Assembly: GCA_003211535.1 (NCBI GenBank)
Contig: QCSJ01000003.1
Coordinates: 1 to 58,094, forward strand
Source of the DNA: Synechococcus sp. AG-670-A05
GTDB taxonomy: Bacteria > Cyanobacteriota > Cyanobacteriia > PCC-6307 > Cyanobiaceae
Reading direction: 5' to 3'
DNA: 58,094 nt
The notes beneath the pieces were generated by a model. That model ran no database searches, was not told the DNA's origin, and saw only the letters and a list, made by a program, of their open reading frames with translations. Below, piece after piece: positions 1-8,355 of this stretch. The position numbers and the translations under genes are program-made. How positions within the stretch are numbered: position 1 is the first letter of the stretch; every line of letters starts with the position of its first letter.

Positions 1-494
1 AGCACGCTGGCCATGCAAATCGCTTCCACTCCATAGACCAGTCGTAACTGGCCAAGGCTGGCGGCCAATGTTCCCAGCAAGGCCCCAAGGCCGATCCCCA
101 GGGCGTCTGCACTGCGAACCAGCGCATATCCGCGGCCGGATGGAAGGCTGCCGCAATTGAGGGGAACCGCCAATTCAATGGCGGGCCAATACAACCCTGC
201 AGCCGTGCCCAACAAAAGCTGACCCGTTAAGTAGGCGCTATAGGTGTCGGCCTGAAACAACATCAGGTCGGCGCTGATGGCCAGGAGTGTCGTGATCCGA
301 ATCGGCCAGGAACATCGCAGGCCGCGATCAAGCAGGGCACCATTTAGCAACCTCACCAAGGTTCCTACCAACGCGGAGACCGCTAGTCCACTGCCCACCT
401 GACTTGCGGAGAGGGCGATGGCATGGAAAATCAGAGGTGTCATGAAGATCACGCCCCCGGCGCCGATCGAGGCCAGCAGCCGCAGACGGGTCAC
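1..494 (-). CDS. MFS transporter, N-terminal part (runs off window start)
   Basis: The reading frame gives alternating hydrophobic segments and short basic loops typical of a major facilitator superfamily permease, including GALLDRG, which resembles the conserved loop between helices 2 and 3. About 164 residues are visible and the C-terminal part lies outside the window. The first usable start codon is GTG at 494. The frame stays open upstream to a stop near 570 and encodes a tryptophan-rich stretch (RWWNQFPPGLRN), but it has no ATG, GTG or TTG there, so the true start could use a rare codon. It is divergent from the hydrolase starting at 545. The substrate cannot be inferred. Confidence 0.75.
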   Translation of the reverse strand, partial: MTRLRLLASIGAGGVIFMTPLIFHAIALSASQVGSGLAVSALVGTLVRLLNGALLDRGLRCSWPIRITTLLAISADLMLFQADTYSAYLTGQLLLGTAAGLYWPAIELAVPLNCGSLPSGRGYALVRSADALGIGLGALLGTLAASLGQLRLVYGVEAICMASV

Positions 495-544
495 ATTTCG
501 CAGTCCTGGAGGAAACTGGTTCCACCACCGCAGAGGATCTGGCG

Positions 545-2146
545 TTGCTGCGCGGACGCTTATCAGGACGTTGCCTCACGATGGGCTTGTTGAGCAGTCT
601 GCTGGCCCTGCCGCTCACATCGTGGCCTGCGCGATCAGCAGAACGTCTGGAAGTCAGCATCGATGGCATCGTGCTTCCGATCGATGTCGACGATCTGGTC
701 AGCTGGGTGAACGCGGAGAGCGACTCCCGCTCGGAGCTCGCGACCTGGATGCAGCTGCTGGACCGGGAAAGCCGTGATGGTCTGAGTCGGCTGCTGAAGG
801 CTCCGTTGTTGACCAGGCGCAGTTTCGGGCAGCAGTTGCTGCGCAGTTGGGCAGCCCGTCCGCTTTTGGAAGCCCTCGGAGAGCTGATCCGTCTCGAAGG
901 TGGCAAACCGGTCGACAGTCGGCAGGTGCTGAACACTCTGGAGCAGTTGTTGAGCAAGCGGGCCGAGATGACCACTCTCGATCTACTGCAAGCTCTTCCA
1001 GGCCAGCAGTTGCGGCTCGACCTTGACGCCTTGGTGCAGGCATCCTCGCGTTGGCGTCGCCAGTTGAAACGTCACCAAGGGTTGCTCAGGGACTTCGGGC
1101 GAGAGGAGTTGGTCTTAATGGATACCAAGCCAGCGGATGGCCTGTCTCATGCCCCGAGGCCGTTTCAACAAAGGCATCAGATTCGCCTGCCCCATCGCGC
1201 TGTGCCTCTCCAGGTGGAGACCTGGGTCCCTAACGACCAGCGCAGTGACGGTTTGTGGCTGATTCTCATGCCAGGTCTTGGGGGGAATCCGGAGCACTTT
1301 CACTGGTTAGCCCGCAGTGTGGCGGCGGGCGGTTGGCCTGTTGCGGTCCTGGAGCATCCAGGCAGCGATGCTGCTGCCGTGCAGGCCCTGCTACAGGGTC
1401 GACAGCCTTTTGATGGAACAAAGGTTCTGGAGCAACGGCTGCAGGATCTGGCCGGAGTGCTTCAGGCACAGAAGCATCAGCGTCTGCCGCTGAAGGGTGA
1501 ACGTGTTGTGGTTGCAGGCCACTCCCTTGGTGCTCTCACCGCGCTGCTCTCGGCAGGAGCGGAGCCTCGAGAGGGGATGGGCGCCCGCTGCCGTCAGGCT
1601 CTGAAGGAACTTCCGCTCACTAATCTGTCCAGACTGCTCCAATGTGAGCTGGCGGAGGGCAAGGCCCTGCGTTGGTTGGGAGACAGTCCAGAGCCTGCAG
1701 CCGTAATTGGTCTTAACAGCCTTGGAAGTCTTCTCTGGGCAGATGGTCAGCCGAGCCAATGGCCGATCCCTTTAATGCTCCTGGGAGGAACATTGGATCT
1801 AATCACCCCTCCGCTGGATGAGCAGGTGGGTGTGTTTTCGGCACTGGCCAGCCACCCGGCAAGCCGCGTTGTGGTCGTGGAGGGTGGCAGTCACTTCTCT
1901 CCGATTCGTGTCGGTGAGCCGATGGCAGCGGAGCATAACGATGACCTTTTTCAGCTGGGCGAGGAGCTCGTGGGGATGGATCCAATTAGTGTCCAGGCTG
2001 TGATCAGTTTCGAAGTCATCGACTTCCTTGAGGCGGTAGCTAAGGGAGTTGCAGCCACGGAGTCGAAACACTTCAGGCGCGGAGACGTGCGCTGGCACCG
2101 GCTTAACCGCCAGGCTGCGGAGGATCTGTCCGCCCGGCATCAATAG
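545..2146 (+). CDS. DUF1400-type alpha/beta hydrolase, exported
   Basis: The 533-residue protein begins with a basic n-region and a hydrophobic stretch ending in ARSA, which looks like a signal peptide. The following part (about residues 33-150) resembles the DUF1400 domain found before cyanobacterial alpha/beta hydrolases. The hydrolase fold follows, with nucleophile motif GHSLG (Ser327), a likely acid in GGTLDL (Asp418) and a likely catalytic His in GGSHFSP (His450). It is probably a periplasmic or membrane-associated esterase or lipase, with substrate unknown. The chosen TTG start at 545 supplies the positive n-region; ATG at 581 is the alternative. Its 3' end overlaps the convergent permease gene by 7 bases. 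Confidence 0.85.
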   Translation: MLRGRLSGRCLTMGLLSSLLALPLTSWPARSAERLEVSIDGIVLPIDVDDLVSWVNAESDSRSELATWMQLLDRESRDGLSRLLKAPLLTRRSFGQQLLRSWAARPLLEALGELIRLEGGKPVDSRQVLNTLEQLLSKRAEMTTLDLLQALPGQQLRLDLDALVQASSRWRRQLKRHQGLLRDFGREELVLMDTKPADGLSHAPRPFQQRHQIRLPHRAVPLQVETWVPNDQRSDGLWLILMPGLGGNPEHFHWLARSVAAGGWPVAVLEHPGSDAAAVQALLQGRQPFDGTKVLEQRLQDLAGVLQAQKHQRLPLKGERVVVAGHSLGALTALLSAGAEPREGMGARCRQALKELPLTNLSRLLQCELAEGKALRWLGDSPEPAAVIGLNSLGSLLWADGQPSQWPIPLMLLGGTLDLITPPLDEQVGVFSALASHPASRVVVVEGGSHFSPIRVGEPMAAEHNDDLFQLGEELVGMDPISVQAVISFEVIDFLEAVAKGVAATESKHFRRGDVRWHRLNRQAAEDLSARHQ

Positions 2147-3159
2147 CGAATACGGGGATCGAGAGCAGCCGCAAGCAGATCAACGGCCACGCTCACCAGC
2201 ACCACCAGGGCCGCGATCACCACCACAATCCCCTGAACGACGGGGTAATCGCGCTGGTTGATGGCTTCCTGCAGGCGAAGGGCGATGCCAGGCCAAGAAA
2301 AGGTTACTTCGATCAGCAGGGCTCCTCCGATCAGAGAGGCGACGGTGATACCGGCAATCGTGAGCACCGGCAGTAGTGCATTGGGAAGCCCGTGGCGCAG
2401 GACCACTTGCGTTTCACTCAGCCCTCGGCTGCGGGCTGCTTCGACATAGTCGCCACGCAGGGTTCGCCTGAGATTGAGCCGCAGGGCGGTCGTGAACGTG
2501 CCGCTCAGCAGTATGGCCAGGGTTCCGGCAGGGAGCACGAGGTGCCTGATGGTTCCTCTCAGTGAGGTCCAGTCCAGGGCCACCAGACTGTCAAACAGAT
2601 AAAATCCACTTCCTTGGGGAGGCATCAGGCTGGGGGGAAAGCGACCGCCAACGGGGAGCCAACCCAGACTGACGGCAAACAGAAGCTGCACCAGCATGGC
2701 CACCCAGAACGGCGGCAGGGCGTAGGTGCCAAGGCCGTAGAGGCGTCCGGCGAGATCGAGCTTGCCCTCTGGGCGTGCGATGCCGCTGAAGCCGATGCTG
2801 AGGCCGACGACGGCCGCAACAATGAGGGCGACAATACTCAGCTCAAGGCTGGCCGGGAGGGTTCGGCTAATGATGCTGTTAACTGGCTCCTGGTTGATCA
2901 GGCCCTGTCCAAGGTCGCCTTGAACAAGTCCACGTAGGTAATCGAGGTACTGATCCAGCAGCGATTGGTCGAGGCCGAGGCGGGCCCGCATCGCTGCCTT
3001 CGCGGCTGCTGGAGCACGACTCCCCAGCACGGCATCCACCGGGTCTCCAGGGGCAACCCTCAGCAGCAGGAAGACCAGCGTCGCGATCAGCCAGAGCATC
3101 ACCGGTGCCAGCCCAAGCCGGGTGGTGCAGTAACGCAGCAGAGATCCAGCGCGTTCCAT
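2140..3159 (-). CDS. ABC transporter permease, DppB/OppB type
   Basis: This 339-residue inner-membrane protein has the DppB-type N-terminal helix followed by the APGDP motif, six predicted membrane spans, and the cytoplasmic EAA loop (VEAARSRGLSETQVVLRHGL) that contacts the ATPase. The family imports di- and oligopeptides or nickel with a periplasmic binding protein. Its ATG overlaps the stop of the upstream binding-protein gene as ATGA, so the two are probably co-translated. The second permease and the ATPases are not in this window. The substrate is unknown. Confidence 0.9.
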   Translation of the reverse strand: MERAGSLLRYCTTRLGLAPVMLWLIATLVFLLLRVAPGDPVDAVLGSRAPAAAKAAMRARLGLDQSLLDQYLDYLRGLVQGDLGQGLINQEPVNSIISRTLPASLELSIVALIVAAVVGLSIGFSGIARPEGKLDLAGRLYGLGTYALPPFWVAMLVQLLFAVSLGWLPVGGRFPPSLMPPQGSGFYLFDSLVALDWTSLRGTIRHLVLPAGTLAILLSGTFTTALRLNLRRTLRGDYVEAARSRGLSETQVVLRHGLPNALLPVLTIAGITVASLIGGALLIEVTFSWPGIALRLQEAINQRDYPVVQGIVVVIAALVVLVSVAVDLLAAALDPRIRY

Positions 3160-4751
3160 CAGGGCAATGTCCTCAGCTGCGACAAGATCAGATGTCCACT
3201 GCCATCGAAGCGTGGCCGTTCAAGGCTGGGTTGGCTCCAGGCCCGGGGTGCTTCCAGCCACACAGGAATGTAGGCAGCTCCTGCGGCTGTCATCTCCTCG
3301 AGTCGCTGCAACTCCCGGTGCCGTTCGGGCCCCTGCAGAAGATCACTGCGGGTTAACGTCTTTTGCAAACCTTTGGTGGTCCAGAAACTTCCGCTGATAG
3401 CGGCTTCGCCCTCAAGGCAGACGTCACCTCGTGAGGATGAGCAACTCAGCAGGGGCGTGAGGTAGGCCTCTGGATCTGGATAGCTGCCTCTCCAGTCGAG
3501 CATCACAGCTTTGAAGGATCCCTCTCCAAGCTGGCGATAGATCGTGGTCGACTCCACACCATCGAGCTCCAGAACAAGGCAGCTCTTTAGGTCCCGCTTG
3601 ACCTGAGCCTGCCAGGTGAGTGCCAGCAGCTTGTCGGCAGGGACGTTGGAGCGGAAGGTGAGTGGAATACGCAGGGGTTCTCCTGCACAGAATCCCGCAT
3701 CGTTCAACAACGCGCGCGCTGATTTGGGGTCGTGGGCAGGCCAGCTGCTGCCGTGCGTTCCCGGGAGGCTGGGGGGGACCAGCGATCGCAGCGGTCGACG
3801 CAGGCCGTAGCTGACCCGCTCGCTGATCTCCTGACGGTTGAGGCTCAAGGCCAGGGCCTGTCTCAGTCGTGCGTCATTTAGTGGCGCCACGTTGCTGAGC
3901 AGGGTGATGTATCCGATCTCAGTAGCCGGACCGATGGCCTCCCGCAGCTGTCCCTGTTGGGCCTTCTCATGCAGAGCATGGCGCTGGTCTTCATCGATAG
4001 AGGGTGAGAGAAGCACGTCGACTTCGCCGCTGCGCAAGGCGCCGTAGAGCGCAGTGGAGTTGCTCAGCGTGATCAGATCCAGCCCCTTGTTGGCAGGAGG
4101 TTCACCCCAGTACCCCTCGAATGGTTCGAGACGCTGCTGGTGTTCATTGAAGTCACTCAGCTGATAGGGCCCGGTGCCAACGAAACTGTTATGGAGAAAA
4201 CCATCGCGATACTGGGAGTAGGCCGTGGGTGACACTGGCGTGAGGTTCACCGAGGTCAGCAGCCCCTCCAGGGAGGTGGAAGGACGGCTCAGACGCAGCA
4301 CGAGTCGATCGACTGCTGCAACATCGACGGAGCTGATCCGTCCTCCCACCACGTAGCTGAGGGTGCCGATCTCCAAAAAGCGGCGCAGACTGAAGGCCAT
4401 GGCTTCTGCGTCAAACCGTGTTCCGTCGTGGAACAGCACATCCCTGCGCAGGGGGATGGTCACGGTCAAGCCGTCGGGACTGACGATGGGGGGCGCGGCG
4501 GCAAGCTTCGGGATCAGTTCTCCACGCTGATCAAGGCTGTAAAGCGGATCCCCCAGGGCACTGAGCAGCTGGATGGTGTTGACGGTGCTGGCCTGGGCAG
4601 GGTCCAGAGAGCTGATCTTTCCTGCAGACGCGACCGTGATCCGCCCTTTATTCGCTGAGATGGGTTGGCAGCCCAATTGGGCCAGGCTGAGCAGCCCAAC
4701 CCCGATAGAAGCCATCCAGGCTCTGGTCCGCTGTTCGTCAACAAGCGTCAA
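3159..4751 (-). CDS. ABC transporter substrate-binding lipoprotein, family 5
   Basis: The 530-residue protein starts with a short hydrophobic segment and the lipobox-like LAQLGC, so it is probably a lipoprotein tethered in the periplasm. The body has family 5 extracellular solute-binding features, such as ISSLDPAQAST near the N-terminus and VLFHDGTRFDAEAMAFSLRR, the typical dipeptide or oligopeptide binding-protein signature. It would deliver peptides or a similar ligand to the permease encoded immediately downstream. The TTG start at 4751 gives a longer basic leader; ATG at 4715 is the alternative. The family is clear but the ligand is not. Confidence 0.9.
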   Translation of the reverse strand: MTLVDEQRTRAWMASIGVGLLSLAQLGCQPISANKGRITVASAGKISSLDPAQASTVNTIQLLSALGDPLYSLDQRGELIPKLAAAPPIVSPDGLTVTIPLRRDVLFHDGTRFDAEAMAFSLRRFLEIGTLSYVVGGRISSVDVAAVDRLVLRLSRPSTSLEGLLTSVNLTPVSPTAYSQYRDGFLHNSFVGTGPYQLSDFNEHQQRLEPFEGYWGEPPANKGLDLITLSNSTALYGALRSGEVDVLLSPSIDEDQRHALHEKAQQGQLREAIGPATEIGYITLLSNVAPLNDARLRQALALSLNRQEISERVSYGLRRPLRSLVPPSLPGTHGSSWPAHDPKSARALLNDAGFCAGEPLRIPLTFRSNVPADKLLALTWQAQVKRDLKSCLVLELDGVESTTIYRQLGEGSFKAVMLDWRGSYPDPEAYLTPLLSCSSSRGDVCLEGEAAISGSFWTTKGLQKTLTRSDLLQGPERHRELQRLEEMTAAGAAYIPVWLEAPRAWSQPSLERPRFDGSGHLILSQLRTLP

Positions 4752-4777
4752 GACAGCTGGGAGCCGACGCCAAACAT

Positions 4778-5017
4778 TTAAAGCCCAACAGCTGAGATCT
4801 GCTGAAGGGATACCTCAAAGACAGGAGATCCCAGTTTCGGTTCCATCGGCCAGCGTCGAACCCAGCAGCGGTCATGGTCACTGTCGACACCAATGACCTG
4901 GAACGTTCCGGTATCGCTGTCCAGGTTGACCTGATCCCCCTGCTGAATGTCCATGGCGTCAGATGGCTCAAGGAGTTTGCACCCTTGGACAACAGCGACA
5001 GCAGCGACGTTCGACAT
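4778..5017 (-). CDS. Small conserved-looking hypothetical protein
   Basis: This 79-residue protein starts with MSNVAAVAVVQGC and contains a DIQQGDQVNLDSDTGTFQV stretch with a beta-rich, cold-shock- or KOW-like look. I do not recognise a named family, although similar short proteins occur in cyanobacteria. It sits 26 bases upstream of the binding-protein gene on the same strand, so it may share its transcript. ATG at 5017 is preferred; an in-frame GTG at 5032 would add five residues. The 87 bases between it and hom hold no gene. Confidence 0.65.
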   Translation of the reverse strand: MSNVAAVAVVQGCKLLEPSDAMDIQQGDQVNLDSDTGTFQVIGVDSDHDRCWVRRWPMEPKLGSPVFEVSLQQISAVGL

Positions 5018-5104
5018 GAACAGTTGATGCACGAATCAGCTGAAGCTGACTCTTCTTTTAAGAGATCTTGACACTGAATGGACCTTGGTGGGAGTTCCTT
5101 GCCG

Positions 5105-6412
5105 TCAAAGGCAGCCCAAGTGTGCCGCCAATCCTGAGACTTCATCAAGAGCCGTGATGGCATCAAGGGCTGCGATCACATTGCGCTGACTGACCTCATG
5201 GGTGATCACAACGATTTCTGCACCGGCCTCACTGGCATTGAATTGAACGATCGACTCGATCGAAACACCAGCATCCCCAAAGCAGCCACCAACTTTTCCG
5301 ATCACACCAGGGGCATCTTCAGTGTTGAAACGGACGTAATGGCGCTGACGAATGTCGCCGCTGTCGGCAAGAACGCAGGGTCTCCAGCTGCCAGCAGCCA
5401 GCAGCGGATCGATGCGGCCTCGATTATCACTGGCCTGGCGGATGCCGGCGATGTTGAGGATGTCGGCGACGACAGCCGAGGCTGTGGGTCCTGCCCCCGC
5501 TCCTGGGCCATAGAACATCACCCGTCCGATGGGATCGCCCTCCACAAGGATGGCGTTGTTGACGCCGTTGACCCCAGCCAGTGGGTGGTCGCTTGGTACG
5601 AGAGTCGGTTGCACCCGCAGAGAAAGGGGCAGTGGATCACCACTGCCTGCAAGGCGCTCGGCAACGGCCAGCAGCTTGACGCCGTAGCCGAGTTGTCGGG
5701 CGAACTCCACATCGCGGCCCTGCAGCGCGCTGATGCCGGTGGTGGGTAGGGCGTCGCGATCCACAGTCCCGCCAAAGGCGAGAGCAGACAGGATGGAAAT
5801 TTTGTCAGCTGCATCCAGTCCATCCACATCAGCGGCGGGATCGGCTTCCGCGTAGCCGAGCCGCTGTGCCTCCGCCAGGACTTCGGCGTAGGCCGCACCC
5901 TCATCCGCCATCCGGGTGAGGATGTAGTTGGTAGTGCCGTTGACGATGCCGCTCACGCGGTTGATCCTGTTGCCGCCAAGGGATTGCTTGAGCGGTTCGA
6001 TGATCGGAATGCCGCCGCCGACAGCGGCCTCGATCAGCACGTACACCCCTGCGGCTTTGGCAGCTCCGGCAATTTCAGGGCCATGGCGTGCAATCACCGC
6101 TTTGTTGGCAGTCACCACGGATTTCCCGTTGGCAATGGCCTGAAGGATCAGGCTGCGGGCCGGTTCAATGCCTCCGATGACCTCCACCACCACGTCCACA
6201 TCGGGGTTGTTGACCACCTCATTTGGATCGGTGGTGAGCACGGCATCGGGGAGGTCTACCGAGCGGGGGCGATTCAGGTCACGGACGGCCACCCGGATCA
6301 GGTCTAGATCGGCCACCAACGGATGACGCTCTTCTGAATTCAGCAGAATCTCGGCCACGCCACCGCCAACGGTGCCCAGTCCCAGCAGGCCTACGCCGAT
6401 CCTTGCGCCCAT
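5105..6412 (-). CDS. hom: Homoserine dehydrogenase
   Basis: The 435-residue protein reduces aspartate semialdehyde to homoserine with NAD(P)H, the branch step to threonine, methionine and isoleucine. The N-terminal dinucleotide fold carries GLLGLGTVGGGV. The catalytic domain includes GTTNYILTRM and the LDAADKISILSALAFGG block with its conserved Lys and Asp residues. An ACT domain fills roughly residues 355-430 (NTEDAPGVIGKVGGCFGDAG), consistent with feedback control by threonine. Length and domain order match the usual bacterial enzyme. The next upstream gene on the strand is sufE, 53 bases away. Confidence 0.97.
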   Translation of the reverse strand: MGARIGVGLLGLGTVGGGVAEILLNSEERHPLVADLDLIRVAVRDLNRPRSVDLPDAVLTTDPNEVVNNPDVDVVVEVIGGIEPARSLILQAIANGKSVVTANKAVIARHGPEIAGAAKAAGVYVLIEAAVGGGIPIIEPLKQSLGGNRINRVSGIVNGTTNYILTRMADEGAAYAEVLAEAQRLGYAEADPAADVDGLDAADKISILSALAFGGTVDRDALPTTGISALQGRDVEFARQLGYGVKLLAVAERLAGSGDPLPLSLRVQPTLVPSDHPLAGVNGVNNAILVEGDPIGRVMFYGPGAGAGPTASAVVADILNIAGIRQASDNRGRIDPLLAAGSWRPCVLADSGDIRQRHYVRFNTEDAPGVIGKVGGCFGDAGVSIESIVQFNASEAGAEIVVITHEVSQRNVIAALDAITALDEVSGLAAHLGCL

Positions 6413-6465
6413 TCCCCGTGATCCGTGTTTGAGGTTTCGGATGACTCTATGAATTGGTGGGGGCC

Positions 6466-6891
6466 TTAATCGTTCGCCAGGTGCTTGGCCTGAGCCTGCA
6501 TGGTGCGCAGGATGTTGAGAAATCCATTCGCCCTGGAGGGGGTAAGGCTGGCCTGAAGTCCAGTGGCAGCAATGAAGGAGGGATCCACAGCTTGAACTTC
6601 TTCAGGCGTCAGGCCATCCAATCCCTGGATCAACAGGGCCAGCAGCCCCTTGGTGATCAGCGCATCGGAGTCCCCCTGCCAATGCATTACCCCCTGTTCG
6701 AGAACACCCTGCACGAACACCTGGGACACACAGCCCTGGACCTTGATCGCCTCAGTCTGCTTATCGACGGGAAGAGGCCTCAATTTCTTGGCCAGCCAGA
6801 GAACGTATTCGTAACGTCGCTTCGGATCCGGCGTGCCAGCAAGCTTCTCCACCATCCGGTCGAGGGCGTCACTGCCGGTGCTGGGGGCCAT
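6466..6891 (-). CDS. sufE: SufE-family sulfur acceptor protein
   Basis: This 141-residue protein matches SufE, which takes persulfide sulfur from the cysteine desulfurase SufS and passes it to the iron-sulfur scaffold. The acceptor cysteine is visible in VQGCVSQVFV (about residue 53), and the helical C-terminal part (GLQASLTPSRANGFLNIL) is also typical. The start overlaps the 3' end of the upstream hypothetical gene by 23 bases in another frame. An internal Met-Val start would shorten the protein slightly. No sufS or sufBCD lies in the window. Confidence 0.93.
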   Translation of the reverse strand: MAPSTGSDALDRMVEKLAGTPDPKRRYEYVLWLAKKLRPLPVDKQTEAIKVQGCVSQVFVQGVLEQGVMHWQGDSDALITKGLLALLIQGLDGLTPEEVQAVDPSFIAATGLQASLTPSRANGFLNILRTMQAQAKHLAND

Positions 6892-7303
6892 CGATGTGTG
6901 AGTCGGATCGACGTCGCACGTTAACCAGAAGGCCCACCAGCACCAGCGCGAAGGGAAGTGACACCACTTGATCCAGATCCACTTGACCGCTGCTCACCGG
7001 CAGCTCCAGGTAATCCCTGTGGCCAGGACCTCCATCCACCTGCAGGTCCAATACCCCATCAGCCACATCGCTGAGGTCAATGAGCAAACGGCCATCGGCA
7101 TCGGTGCTCCCCAGTTCCCGTTGCGGAGTCCCATCCGGGTTCAACAGTCGCACCATGGCACCTTCGGTGGGTTCGCCGTTGGAAAAGCTGCTGCTCAGCT
7201 CAAGGTTGCCTTCAAAATAGGTCAGAGCACTCTCGATCTGATGGGCGCCAGACGGCAGTGCCGTGGTGCCCATCAGCAGGATCAAGGCCAGCAGACGCCG
7301 CAT
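6869..7303 (-). CDS. Exported hypothetical protein with C-terminal membrane anchor
   Basis: The 144-residue protein has an N-terminal signal peptide (MRRLLALILLMGTTALPSGA), a beta-rich middle with repeated acidic and glycine residues (LLNPDGTPQRELGSTDADGR) that looks like a small Ig-like or transthyretin-like fold, and a hydrophobic helix near residues 113-129 followed by RRRSD. It is probably exposed on the periplasmic side and anchored by the C-terminal helix. I do not recognise a named function. The arrangement resembles small metal-uptake accessory proteins, but this is only an impression. Confidence 0.75.
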   Translation of the reverse strand: MRRLLALILLMGTTALPSGAHQIESALTYFEGNLELSSSFSNGEPTEGAMVRLLNPDGTPQRELGSTDADGRLLIDLSDVADGVLDLQVDGGPGHRDYLELPVSSGQVDLDQVVSLPFALVLVGLLVNVRRRSDSHIDGPQHRQ

Positions 7304-7339
7304 TGGATGGGTCGATGGGAGCGCCCATGATGCGTTCCA

Positions 7340-7888
7340 TCACCTGGGCTGACCAGACCCATGTTCGGTGATCCAGCCGGTAAACGGCACATCCCAGGCA
7401 TCACGAGGTAAGTGCTCCGTACTGATGCAGGCGGAGGGAAGCACCACCCAGGCCGGCACGGATGCCCAGGTGGGATCGGCCCGCAGCCGGTCGTAGTAAC
7501 CGCCGCCATAACCAAGCCGAATGCCGCAGTGGTCGATCGCCAGCGCGGGGACGAGCAAGAGGCTGAGCTGGTCGGCATCTAGGGGCGGTCCGACATTGGG
7601 AGCGGGGATGCCGCATCCGTCTGCTTCCAGGGGAGTGTCCGTCCAGTGCCGGTAGTGCAGTCCACCGCAGCCATCAGCGAAGGGCAGAGCGATCTCGTTT
7701 GGAATGGCAAGGCGAATGGACCGCAGATCTACTTCACAGTTCAACGGCCAATACAACCCCAGATGACCAGTTCGGATAGGCGACGACTGAACCATGTTCA
7801 GCACCTGTCGACAGATCGCTGAACGGAGTGAAGATTGCTGATGGCGTCTTTGCCGAAAGTGATGACGTAAGTCCTGCTTGCTTTTCAT
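7340..7888 (-). CDS. 5-formyltetrahydrofolate cyclo-ligase
   Basis: The 182-residue enzyme converts 5-formyltetrahydrofolate to 5,10-methenyltetrahydrofolate using ATP. The N-terminus has KQDLRHHFRQRR, the basic start of the family, and the C-terminal part shows the diagnostic glycine-rich motif LGYGGGYYDRL with nearby DHCGIR. Length matches the family. Its start overlaps the end of ruvC by four bases, which suggests coupled translation. It complements FolD, encoded at 30127, in the one-carbon pool. Confidence 0.93.
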   Translation of the reverse strand: MKSKQDLRHHFRQRRHQQSSLRSAICRQVLNMVQSSPIRTGHLGLYWPLNCEVDLRSIRLAIPNEIALPFADGCGGLHYRHWTDTPLEADGCGIPAPNVGPPLDADQLSLLLVPALAIDHCGIRLGYGGGYYDRLRADPTWASVPAWVVLPSACISTEHLPRDAWDVPFTGWITEHGSGQPR

Positions 7889-8349
7889 CGCTGCAACCAG
7901 GCCGTCAGCGCCACTGCCAGGGCGTCGGCCGCATCATCCGGTCGTGGCGGTTCATCCAGGTTCAACTCCCGCATCACCGCCTCCAGCACTTCATCCTTTT
8001 CGGCATGGCCGAACCCCGCTACGGCGAGTTTGATCTGCATGGGAGGGAATTCCACCATCGGGACCTTGAAGCGAGCCAGGGTCATCACCACAACGCCGCG
8101 CGCTTGCACCACATTGATGGTGTTGCTGGATCGGTAGAAGAAAAACTTCTCCACGGCCGCCATTTCCGGGCGCCAGATCCGAATCAGCTGGCGCAGGTCG
8201 CCAGCGATCTCCACCATGCGGTCACCATCGGAGCGACCGGAATCGGTCTGGATGATGCCGCAATCGAGCATTCGCTGGCATCCGTCATGGATGTCGATCA
8301 CCCCGTAGCCCATCCGGGCGAGGCCCGGGTCGATGCCGAGGATTCTCAA
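7885..8349 (-). CDS. ruvC: Crossover junction endodeoxyribonuclease RuvC
   Basis: The 154-residue nuclease resolves Holliday junctions made during recombination. The RNase H-like fold is evident: Asp7 in ILGIDPGL, Glu67 in AAVEKFFF, and the C-terminal acidic pair in PRPDDAADALA (Asp138 or Asp139, and Asp142) match the four-carboxylate active site. Length is usual. It lies six bases downstream of chlI and overlaps the folate cyclo-ligase start. Confidence 0.97.
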   Translation of the reverse strand: MRILGIDPGLARMGYGVIDIHDGCQRMLDCGIIQTDSGRSDGDRMVEIAGDLRQLIRIWRPEMAAVEKFFFYRSSNTINVVQARGVVVMTLARFKVPMVEFPPMQIKLAVAGFGHAEKDEVLEAVMRELNLDEPPRPDDAADALAVALTAWLQR

Positions 8350-8355
8350 GGGTGA

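Noticed and set aside
328-975. Minus-strand 215-residue frame at the window start
   Set aside because: It is a shadow of the MFS and hydrolase genes and gives an Arg/Ser-rich product without a fold.
3779-3790. HIP1-type GCGATCGC sites as a repeat family
   Set aside because: Only a few scattered copies are seen, no more than expected from composition.
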